A stretch of 38,367 nt of DNA, from contig PWLR01000001.1 in assembly GCA_003558435.1 (NCBI GenBank), positions 1 through 38,367 on the forward strand, in the 5' to 3' direction. Numbering within the stretch: the first letter of the stretch is position 1; the number at the start of each line of letters is the position of its first letter. Source of the DNA: Nitriliruptoraceae bacterium (GTDB taxonomy: Bacteria; Actinomycetota; Nitriliruptoria; Nitriliruptorales; Nitriliruptoraceae). The notes beneath the pieces are model-generated. The model saw only the letters and a list, made by a program, of their open reading frames with translations, had not been told where the DNA came from and did no database searches. Of this stretch, positions 31,810 through 38,367 are shown in pieces. Made by a program: the position numbers and the translations under genes.

Positions 31810-33951
31810 TTGCGTGCCGAGGAACAGGGAGAGTGGTCCCCGGCTGATCCGAACGAGGTCGGCCTGCGCGAGGCGGTACGTCGGGCGATGTACGACGCCT
31901 CGTACCCGCAGGCCATCGACGGGGTCGGCTGCCTGTTGCTCGACGCTGACTGTGCGCTGCGATATGCCGCAGCATCCGATACCGCTGCCGAGACGCTGGA
32001 GGTGGCCGAGGAGGTGTGTGTCGAGGGTCCGTGTCACGAGGCGTTCGCGGGCGAGGAGGTCACCTACGCCGACGTGCAGGGGGAGAACCGGTGGGAACGG
32101 CTCAGCGCGCTGTTGGCCACGAGTCCGATCCGGACGGTCATCGGCGTGCCGGTGCTGCTCGACGGCCGCTCGATCGGCGCGTTGAACGCCTATGCGGCAC
32201 TGCCACACGCATGGGAGCGTGCCGATTTCGATGGTTTGCATCGGGCGGCCGACGCGGTCGCGGTACTGATCGGCCGTGCGCTCGATGACCGGCTCGATGA
32301 CCGAGGTGATGAACTCACCGCCCAGCTCCGTGGTGCGGTCGCCAACCGGGACCGGGTTCGCCGAGCGGCGGATGTGGTGATGGACAGCACCGGTCTGCCG
32401 CGCCCGATCGCGTTGCTGCGCCTGCGACAGCTGGCAGCAGCCTCGGATCAGTCGACCGTTGCGGTGGCCGAGCAGGTGATCACCGGCGAAGGGCTGCCCT
32501 CGGCGTCGTTGCTCGCCGCCCAGGCCGAAGCGATCCGCGAGGCACGCCAGGAGACCGCACGGCTAGCGATCACCGATCCGCTGACCGGGGTCGCCAACCG
32601 GGCGCTGTTCCTCGACCACCTCGCCCAGGCCCTCGCCCGGGCGAAACGCACTGGCCGCCACCCGGCGGTGGTGTTCCTGGACCTGGACCGGTTCAAGACG
32701 ATCAACGACTCGCTCGGTCACGCCGCCGGCGACGAGGTGTTGCGCACGATCGCCGTTCGGCTCGAGGAGCAGGTCCGTGCGCAGGACACGGTGGCCCGTC
32801 TGGGAGGTGACGAGTTCGCGGTGCTCTACGACGCACCGAGCCGCCCGGAGGTCATCGAACACCTCGCGAAACGGCTCGCGGACGCGGTGGCCCGTCCGAT
32901 CGAGTTGTCGATACCGGTGGCGGGCGCGAACCCCGAGCAGACGCATCAGGTAGCGGTGCAGGCCAGTCTCGGGATCGCGATCGCCGAGTGGGAGGAACGA
33001 CGCGAGCCGGCCGAGATCCTGCGGGATGCCGACATGGCGATGTACGACGCCAAGACCTCCGGTGGCAACCGGATGCGGACGTTCTCGGACCAGGTACGCG
33101 AGGCCGGCCATCGGGTGATGAACATCGAACTGGCACTGCGTTCGACGCTGCTCGGCAGCGACGCCCCGTCACGCGGCGACGGCGAGGCGGCGCCCGAGGG
33201 GCTCCGCCTGGTCTACCAACCCATCGTCGAGCTCGGCACCGGGCGGATCGACAGTCTCGAGGCGCTGGTGCGCTGGAGCCACCCGGACCTCGGGGACGTC
33301 GGTGCGCAGGAGCTCGTCACCGCGGCGGAGAACGCCGGGCTCATCACCCGCCTCGGCGACGTGCTGTTGCGTGACGCCTGCGCGGCAGCATCCCGGTGGC
33401 GGGCGGGCCCGGGTGGTGATGAGGTCATCGTCGCGGTCAACGTCTCACCGTTGCAGTTCGCTGAGTCGGGCTTCGTCGATACGGTCGAACGAGCGCTCGG
33501 GCTGGCCGGACTGGATGCCTCGCATCTGTGTCTCGAGATGACCGAGTCGCAGATGCTCGCCGCAGGAGGAACCACCCTTGACACTCTCCATGCGCTGCAC
33601 GAGCTCGGGGTCCGGTTGACCATCGACGACTTCGGCACCGGCTACTCGTCGCTGTCGTACCTCGCCGAACTGCCACTCGACCGGATCAAGCTCGACCGCA
33701 CCTTCGTCGCCGGCCTGACCCCGGGCTCGCGCGGCGACTCGGTTGCCCGCGCCGTGATCGGACTCGGCCGCAGCCTGGAGCTGGAAACGGTCGCCGAGGG
33801 CATCGAAACCGACCAACAAGCCAGGTATGTCATCGACCTCGACTGCCAACTCGCCCAGGGCTACCTCTACGGCCAACCGGTCGAGGCGGAACAGGTGCCC
33901 GAACTGCTGCGCGCCGGCCCACTCCGCACCAACGTCACGCCTGTGGTGTGA
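31810..33951 (+). CDS. GAF-ANTAR-GGDEF-EAL cyclic-di-GMP enzyme
   Basis: This 713-residue soluble protein has four domains. A GAF sensor covers about 20-160, with GVPVLLDGRSIGALNAYA. An ANTAR-like RNA-binding helix bundle lies at about 170-225 (VANRDRVRRAADVVMDSTGL, then ALLRLRQLAAASD and VAVAEQVI). The GGDEF domain spans about 250-425, with ITDPLTGVANR, GGDEF at 332-336 and the inhibitory I-site RAQD at 323-326. The EAL domain spans about 465-700. EAL is at 484-486, and Asn544, Glu576, Asp606-Asp607 (IDDFGTGYSS), Lys627 and Glu663 (VAEGIE) are all present. Both synthesis and breakdown of cyclic-di-GMP are possible. TTG 31810 is chosen for GGAG five bases upstream. Confidence 0.95.
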   Translation: MRAEEQGEWSPADPNEVGLREAVRRAMYDASYPQAIDGVGCLLLDADCALRYAAASDTAAETLEVAEEVCVEGPCHEAFAGEEVTYADVQGENRWERLSALLATSPIRTVIGVPVLLDGRSIGALNAYAALPHAWERADFDGLHRAADAVAVLIGRALDDRLDDRGDELTAQLRGAVANRDRVRRAADVVMDSTGLPRPIALLRLRQLAAASDQSTVAVAEQVITGEGLPSASLLAAQAEAIREARQETARLAITDPLTGVANRALFLDHLAQALARAKRTGRHPAVVFLDLDRFKTINDSLGHAAGDEVLRTIAVRLEEQVRAQDTVARLGGDEFAVLYDAPSRPEVIEHLAKRLADAVARPIELSIPVAGANPEQTHQVAVQASLGIAIAEWEERREPAEILRDADMAMYDAKTSGGNRMRTFSDQVREAGHRVMNIELALRSTLLGSDAPSRGDGEAAPEGLRLVYQPIVELGTGRIDSLEALVRWSHPDLGDVGAQELVTAAENAGLITRLGDVLLRDACAAASRWRAGPGGDEVIVAVNVSPLQFAESGFVDTVERALGLAGLDASHLCLEMTESQMLAAGGTTLDTLHALHELGVRLTIDDFGTGYSSLSYLAELPLDRIKLDRTFVAGLTPGSRGDSVARAVIGLGRSLELETVAEGIETDQQARYVIDLDCQLAQGYLYGQPVEAEQVPELLRAGPLRTNVTPVV

Positions 33952-34273
33952 TCGATCCCTGGTCAGCTCGCCGGTGACCGGCTGCGCGAGCGGGTCCCGT
34001 CACTATGCGACCTCGCCGACACGACCGCCGCAGGACGGCCCGTGAACCCCCTTTCGGGGCCGCACTCGCACAACCGCATCTGCACCGCAGACGCACGTCG
34101 TTCATGGTGGGTGGGGCGCACGGAGCCGACCACCCACTGCCGAACCCAAGGTGGGGTCGGTGCGGCGCCACGTGTGATGGCGGGCTGATGGAGCGGGCGT
34201 TCGGTGCCGGTCCAGGGCATGCACACCCTCCTCTCAGTAGGGTCCTGCTGGACTCGAGTGGAAGGATGGATCG
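33952..34273. other. intergenic region with an inverted repeat
   Basis: In 322 bases I see no supported gene. GTGGGTGG at 34107-34114 pairs with 34130-34137 across 15 bases, and CCCC-TTTC-GGGG lies near 34053-34064. TAGGGT at 34238-34243 is a possible -10 for the next gene, about 30 bases before its start. Confidence 0.35.
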
Positions 34274-34483
34274 TTGGAGACCGTGGTATTCAGCCTGTCG
34301 TTCGTCGTCGTCGTTCTCGGGGGCTTCGCGGTGTGGCTCTATGCCCTGATCGATGTGATCCGTACCCCCGATGACCGGTTCCGAACGGGCACGCAGCTGA
34401 TCTGGGTTCTCGTGGTCCTGTTCGCCAATATCGTCGGGGCCCTGATCTATCTCGCCATCGGTCGTCCGCGACAGCGGATGTAG
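34274..34483 (+). CDS. small membrane protein with PLDc_N-like domain
   Basis: This 69-residue protein has two helices (about 5-27 and 41-61) joined by IDVIRTPDDRFRTGTQLIW. That matches the phospholipase D N-terminal (PLDc_N) domain found on its own in many actinobacteria. The start is TTG 34274 with AAGGA seven bases upstream. It has no catalytic HKD motif. A membrane-associated role is likely but undefined. Confidence 0.82.
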   Translation: METVVFSLSFVVVVLGGFAVWLYALIDVIRTPDDRFRTGTQLIWVLVVLFANIVGALIYLAIGRPRQRM

Positions 34484-34675
34484 GCGATTCGCGGGTGGGG
34501 ATGCACGAGGTGCGACACCGGCCGAACCCACTCGAGATCCGGCGTTCCGTGGTGGTACCTACCCGGGTTCGAAGCGGTGAGAACCTCGCCGTTGCCGACA
34601 TCGTTGTCCTCGTCGAGCGTGTCGGGGGCGCCGCTGGCGGGCAGCAGGCCGCCGCCTCGCGGCCTTCGGGAAAGG
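34484..34675. other. convergent gap after the PLDc_N gene
   Basis: These 192 bases between convergent stops hold no gene I can support. The only structure noted is the hairpin listed at 34646-34665. Confidence 0.3.
34646..34665. terminator. hairpin between convergent genes
   Basis: AGGCCGC at 34646-34652 pairs with 34659-34665 across six bases. It lies ten bases from the ABC permease stop and could end transcripts of that operon. Confidence 0.45.
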
Positions 34676-35419
34676 TCATCCTCGCGGTTCCCATCGGAAC
34701 CAGCGCAGGGCGGCGGCTGTGGCCACGACGGTCAGCAGCGACGTCGCGGCGAGGCTCGGTGCGGCCTCGCCGAGCCAGGTGGTGAGGCCGGTGCCGGCCG
34801 GTCCCTCCCAGCCGAGCCGGAGCAGCTGGATGGCGCCGCCTCCAGGGACGGCGAGAACCGGCCAGTCGAACGCGTCGAAGGGGCGCGTGAGTGCCCAGAC
34901 GGTGACGCCCATCAGGACGGCGATGACGGGGAACGTGGTGATCATCGCGTGCTCTGCCGAGCGGGTGAACGCGGCGACGACGAAGGTGATGGCGCCGACG
35001 CTGATCACCCCGGCCAGCACGCCGAGGATCAGCATCGTCACGCTGGCCGGCATCTGGTCGTAGACCGCGACCGTGATGGCGGTCAGCGCGGCTGCCTGGG
35101 CAACGACGAGCCCTGCCGGCACACCGATGGTCCCCATCAGCACGCTGGTCGCACTGGCCTGCGAGCTGCGCCAGCGTTTGAGGACCAGCTGTTCACGACG
35201 GCTCGCGAGCGACATGGTTCCCACGGTGTGCAGGGTGAAGATCAGCAGGCCCACCACCTGGAACACGACGACGGCGCCCAGGCCCTCGCCGATCGCGGGT
35301 TCGTTGATCACCCAGGAGGCGCCGAGCAGCAGCGGCAGGGCGATCGCGGTCGTCCACGCCGTGGTGTCGCGTCGCAGCAGCGTCAGTTCGGTCTGCATGA
35401 GAGCCAGTGCGCTGTTCAT
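34676..35419 (-). CDS. ABC-2 type exporter permease
   Basis: This 247-residue integral membrane protein has about six helices and the short N-terminal cytoplasmic segment typical of ABC-2 permeases (MNSALALMQTELTLLRRDTT). Central stretches SLASRREQLVLKRWRSSQ and AFTRSAEHAMITTFPV fit drug- and antibiotic-export permeases. It overlaps the ATPase gene by 4 bases. With that protein and the divergent two-component system it forms a probable resistance or envelope-stress exporter. The substrate is unknown. Confidence 0.9.
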   Translation of the reverse strand: MNSALALMQTELTLLRRDTTAWTTAIALPLLLGASWVINEPAIGEGLGAVVVFQVVGLLIFTLHTVGTMSLASRREQLVLKRWRSSQASATSVLMGTIGVPAGLVVAQAAALTAITVAVYDQMPASVTMLILGVLAGVISVGAITFVVAAFTRSAEHAMITTFPVIAVLMGVTVWALTRPFDAFDWPVLAVPGGGAIQLLRLGWEGPAGTGLTTWLGEAAPSLAATSLLTVVATAAALRWFRWEPRG

Positions 35420-36465
35420 CGGTGTTCCCTCCGTGTGCCGTCGCCGGGCGCGGTCGCCAGCGGCGCGCCGGCGATGTCGTGGAAGACCTGCGTGAGTGAC
35501 GCGTCGGTGGCCTGCAGCTCATCGAGACGCTGCCCGTGGGTCCTCGCCCAGACCAACAGACCGGTCAGGTCCTGCTGGAGACGCCGCGTGGTGATGGCCA
35601 GCCGGTGGTCGCCCGCCCACCGGATGTCGCCGTCGAGATCGGGGAGCTCCGGTGCGTCGGCGGACAGTCGGGCGGTGATGGTGGCCGGCTGGGAGGCGAT
35701 CACCTCGGTCAGCGTTCCGGTGGTCGCCAGCGCTCCGGCGTGCATGATCGCGAGCCGGTCGGCCAGTGCCTCGGCTTCTTCGAGGTAGTGGGTGGTGAGC
35801 AGGATCGTGACGCCTTCGACCCGCAGGTCCCGCAGGATCTGCCAGGTCCGTTCGCGGGCCTGGGGGTCCATCCCGGTGGTGGGTTCGTCGAGGAAGATCA
35901 GCTCCGGGTCGTTGACGAGCGCGAGCGCGAGGTCGAGGCGGCGACGCTCGCCACCCGACAGCTGCCGGATGCGCACCTCGGCACGGTGGTCGAGCTCGAC
36001 CCGGGTCAGCGCGTCCGTGGCATCGAGGTGGTCCGATGCCTCCGGCGTGAGCCGCCTCCAAAGCTCCAGCACCTCGCGGGGCGTGAGATCGCCGGGCAGG
36101 CCCGAGGTCTGCAACATGAGCCCGATCCGGGCCGCCAGGGTGCGCCGTTCGGCGTGGGGGTCGAGCCCGAGCACCTCGACATCACCCCCATCCGGGGCCC
36201 GGTGGCCTTCGAGCGTCTCCAGGGTCGTGGTCTTGCCGGCGCCGTTGGTGCCGAGCAACGCGAACGTCTCACCGCGCCGGACGGTCAGATCGATCCCGCG
36301 CACCGCTTCGAACGCGCCGTACCGGCACCGGAGCGCGGTGGCGCTGAGGGCGGTCGGCCGCTCGTCGGGTAGGTCGCCGGACGTCGAGCGCGACACGGTG
36401 GCGACCGGCGATGGCCCCGAGGGACGCGCCGGTTCGTTGGTCGGGGGGTTCGGTGTGGTGTCCAT
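35416..36465 (-). CDS. ABC transporter ATP-binding protein
   Basis: This 349-residue ATPase pairs with the ABC-2 permease. Walker A GTNGAGKT is at 72-79, the Q-loop near 119, signature LSGGE at 169-173, and Walker B LIFLDEPTTGMD at 189-200. The H-loop is in LTTHYLEEAE. The C-terminal 100 residues resemble the DrrA-type extension of drug exporters. About 40 disordered residues precede the domain. ATG 36465 is chosen; GTG 36474 is also possible. Confidence 0.95.
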   Translation of the reverse strand: MDTTPNPPTNEPARPSGPSPVATVSRSTSGDLPDERPTALSATALRCRYGAFEAVRGIDLTVRRGETFALLGTNGAGKTTTLETLEGHRAPDGGDVEVLGLDPHAERRTLAARIGLMLQTSGLPGDLTPREVLELWRRLTPEASDHLDATDALTRVELDHRAEVRIRQLSGGERRRLDLALALVNDPELIFLDEPTTGMDPQARERTWQILRDLRVEGVTILLTTHYLEEAEALADRLAIMHAGALATTGTLTEVIASQPATITARLSADAPELPDLDGDIRWAGDHRLAITTRRLQQDLTGLLVWARTHGQRLDELQATDASLTQVFHDIAGAPLATAPGDGTRREHR

Positions 36466-36545
36466 GGCGACCACGATGCCCGTCGAGGCCGTGCCGAGGT
36501 AGTGCCATCACCCGATGGGGATCGATGACGGTTCCACACATCGTG

Positions 36546-36557
36546 ATGACAGATGTC
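36546..36557. promoter_or_regulatory. inverted repeat in the ABC/kinase divergent region
   Basis: TGACA-GA-TGTCA lies 37 bases before the kinase start and 81 bases from the ABC ATPase start. LuxR-type response regulators bind inverted repeats of this size, so it is a candidate operator for the neighbouring regulator. Confidence 0.35.
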
Positions 36558-36593
36558 ACGGGCGACCGCCGGGATCGTCTGCGACCATGCCCC

Positions 36594-37871
36594 ATGGCCA
36601 CCTCGACCACAGACCCCGACACCCGCCCGTCGTCAGACGCGGACGCGCCTGACGACCGCGATACGACCGCCGCCGTGTCTCGGTTGGAGTCCTTCCGGCG
36701 CTACACCTACTGGAGCATGCTCAGCGCGACGGTCGTCCTGCTGCTGCTCCCGACGACGACGGGAACGGTGCCCTACCCGCCCGATCCACTGGGGATCGTG
36801 TCCTGGATCGCGGTGGTGGCGGTCATCGCCACGTTGATCCCGCTGATCGGTGAGCAGATCACGCCGTCTCCGGGCCGGCGTCCGTACCCGACCAGACGGC
36901 GGATCGTCCTGTCCGGCGTCAGCGGGATCGCGTCGGTGGTGGTGGCAACCACCTGGCTGCAGGCCGGCGACGACGTGCTGTGGGCCTTCGCGCCGGCGAT
37001 GGTCGCCTCGGTGCTGATCGCCCAGCTTCCCCGTGCCCGTCGCCGCCTCGCGGTCGCTGCGACACTGCTCGTGGTGGTCGGTGTCGGCGTGATGATCGGC
37101 GTCTCGCAGGGTGTCGAGGACGCCGGCCCGGCGGCCGTGTCCGGTGTGATCGTGACCGCGTTCGCGCTGTTCCTGACCCTCGCCACCTTGTGGACCTGGG
37201 AGGTCGCGGTGCAACTCGACGACGCGCGCAAGCGGGCAGCCACGCTGGCCGTCACCAACGAACGGCTGCGCTTCGCTGCCGACCTGCACGACATCCAGGG
37301 CCATCACCTCCAGGTCATCGCCCTGAAGAGCGAGCTCGCCGGTCGCCTCGTGCACACCGACCCGGACACCGCGCAGCGGGAGATCGCCGAGGTCCGTCAG
37401 TTGGCCGCCGATGCCCTCAGCGATACGCGGGCGGTCGTCCAGGGCTACCGGCGGACCAGCCTCGATGCCGAGATCAGCAACGCCACCTCGGTGCTGAGCT
37501 CCGCGGGGATCGACGCCCGACTCCACCTGGACCCCGGCGTCGAGGCCGACCACCTCGCCGAGGAGCCGCGTCACATCCTCGGCCTCGTGGTACGCGAAGC
37601 GGTGACCAACGTGCTCCGTCACAGCACCGCGACGCGCGCCGACATCGAACTGGTACGCGACGGCGGGATGCGGCTGACCATCACCAACGACGGGGTGGCC
37701 GAGGATCCGGCCCAGGCGGACGGGGGCTTGCGGGATCTCGCCGACCGGGTCCAGCAGGCGGGTGGGGTGTTGACCTGGCAGCGCGAGGGCGGCTCCTTCC
37801 GGGTCCAGGCGGCCCTCCCGGTCGAGGCCGCCGCGGGTGCGCCTGTCAGCGGTGAGGGGAGCGGTGCGTGA
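36594..37871 (+). CDS. sensor histidine kinase, DesK/NarL type
   Basis: This 425-residue kinase has about six hydrophobic segments between residues 38 and 205, a short coiled segment, and a HisKA_3 domain. The phosphorylated histidine is His232 in FAADLHDIQGHHLQVIALK. The ATP-binding domain shows REAVTNVLRHS (Asn339) and ITNDG with GGLRDLADRV. No extracellular sensor domain is visible, which suggests sensing within the membrane or through the ABC exporter. The stop overlaps the regulator's GTG by 4 bases. ATG 36594 lacks a strong ribosome-binding site. Confidence 0.93.
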   Translation: MATSTTDPDTRPSSDADAPDDRDTTAAVSRLESFRRYTYWSMLSATVVLLLLPTTTGTVPYPPDPLGIVSWIAVVAVIATLIPLIGEQITPSPGRRPYPTRRRIVLSGVSGIASVVVATTWLQAGDDVLWAFAPAMVASVLIAQLPRARRRLAVAATLLVVVGVGVMIGVSQGVEDAGPAAVSGVIVTAFALFLTLATLWTWEVAVQLDDARKRAATLAVTNERLRFAADLHDIQGHHLQVIALKSELAGRLVHTDPDTAQREIAEVRQLAADALSDTRAVVQGYRRTSLDAEISNATSVLSSAGIDARLHLDPGVEADHLAEEPRHILGLVVREAVTNVLRHSTATRADIELVRDGGMRLTITNDGVAEDPAQADGGLRDLADRVQQAGGVLTWQREGGSFRVQAALPVEAAAGAPVSGEGSGA

Positions 37872-38367
37872 TCCGACTGCTACTCGCCGACGACGAGGAC
37901 CTGATCCGCGGTGCGCTCGCGGCCCTGCTCGACCTCGAGGACGACCTCGAGGTGATCGCGCAGGCTGCGACGTCGACCGCCGCGGTCGAGCTCGCGGTCG
38001 AACACCGTCCCGACATCGCGGTGCTGGACCTCGAGATGCCGCCGGCCGATGGGCTCGTCGCGGCGCAGAAGATCGTCCAACAGCTCCCGACCCGGGTCGT
38101 GCTGGTCACCCGCCACGCCAGACCCGGGGTCCTGCGCCGCGCCCTCACGGCCGGGGTCGCCGGGTTCGTGCCCAAGACCACACCAGCATCACGGCTGGCC
38201 GAGATCCTCCGCGACATCGCGGCCGGCCGCCGATACGTCGATCCCGACATCGCCGCCTCGGCGCTCACCGAGGACGACTGTCCCCTGACCGACCGCGAGC
38301 TCGAGGTCCTGCGGGCGACACGGACCGGCATCTCCATCGACGAGATCGCCACACACGTCCACCTCGC
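37868..38367 (+). CDS. LuxR/NarL-family response regulator, partial
   Basis: The visible 166 residues include the receiver domain. The acidic pocket is in LLLADDEDLIR, Asp54 (DIAVLDLEMPPADG) accepts phosphate, and Lys103 is in VPKTT. A LuxR-type helix-turn-helix begins at LTDRELEVLRATRTGISIDE, and the frame leaves the window inside it. GTG 37868 overlaps the kinase stop (GTGA). It probably controls the divergent ABC exporter. Confidence 0.94.
   Translation, partial: MIRLLLADDEDLIRGALAALLDLEDDLEVIAQAATSTAAVELAVEHRPDIAVLDLEMPPADGLVAAQKIVQQLPTRVVLVTRHARPGVLRRALTAGVAGFVPKTTPASRLAEILRDIAAGRRYVDPDIAASALTEDDCPLTDRELEVLRATRTGISIDEIATHVHL

Noticed and set aside
34495-34785. Plus-strand reading frame after the PLDc_N gene
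   Set aside because: It runs into the antisense of the ABC permease, has low-complexity composition and lacks a ribosome-binding site.
28554-38367. Second copy of the tRNA-Val 3' end as an attR site
   Set aside because: Reading through the rest of the window I found no repeat of the last 15-20 bases of the tRNA, so no element boundary can be drawn.

Overview
The window is high-GC DNA, densely packed with genes whose codons favour G or C in third position. It looks like an actinobacterium. Supporting this are a fused MrpA/MrpB, a cysteine-free HesB-like protein, a tandem DUF427 protein, ANTAR and RsbW-type regulators, and a tRNA without an encoded CCA. The large Mrp cation/proton antiporter locus would suit a salt- or alkali-exposed member, possibly of a deep lineage such as Nitriliruptoria. 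That placement is inference; the window holds no rRNA or other marker gene.

Region 1 (1-9435, minus strand) is a nine-gene antiporter operon read right to left: mrpA with fused mrpB, mrpC, mrpD, mrpE, mrpF and mrpG. After a 155-base gap with two hairpins come a second MrpD-like subunit, a two-helix small protein and a third MrpD-like subunit that leaves the window. Most genes overlap by 4 or 8 bases. Four antiporter-like channel subunits lie in one locus.

Region 2 (9436-18981) is mainly housekeeping. It has an SDR oxidoreductase, an MFS transporter coupled to a VanZ-like protein, acetyl-CoA synthetase, a small one-helix protein, a TldD/TldE (PmbA) protease pair, the ribosome-assembly GTPase RsgA, and a small membrane-protein gene behind a 25-codon ORF.

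Region 3 (19065-28346) starts with tRNA-Cys and its terminator. A decayed LPxTG surface-protein gene follows, then a DUF2235/Tle1-like hydrolase, two small proteins of unknown function, an enoyl-CoA-hydratase-like protein without the usual catalytic glutamates, and a cysteine-free HesB-like protein. Next are a CoA-binding protein coupled to O-acetylhomoserine sulfhydrylase, a GH13 alpha-glucosidase with a possible operator, a tandem DUF427 protein and a thioesterase.

Region 4 (28480-31513) is a scar of horizontal transfer. A tRNA-Val is followed by a frameshifted, 5'-truncated tyrosine integrase facing it. Beyond a junction lie a MmgE/PrpD gene without a normal start, a stretch of debris and an RsbW-like anti-sigma kinase.

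Region 5 (31810-38367) is signalling and transport. It holds a GAF-ANTAR-GGDEF-EAL cyclic-di-GMP protein with all visible catalytic motifs intact, a small PLDc_N-type membrane protein, and an ABC-2 exporter divergent from a DesK/NarL-type two-component system. The response regulator runs off the right edge.

The best candidates for new biology are the extended Mrp locus and the ANTAR-bearing cyclic-di-GMP enzyme beside an anti-sigma kinase. The small-protein set around the DUF2235 hydrolase is also worth a look. No complete new defence or mobile system is visible.
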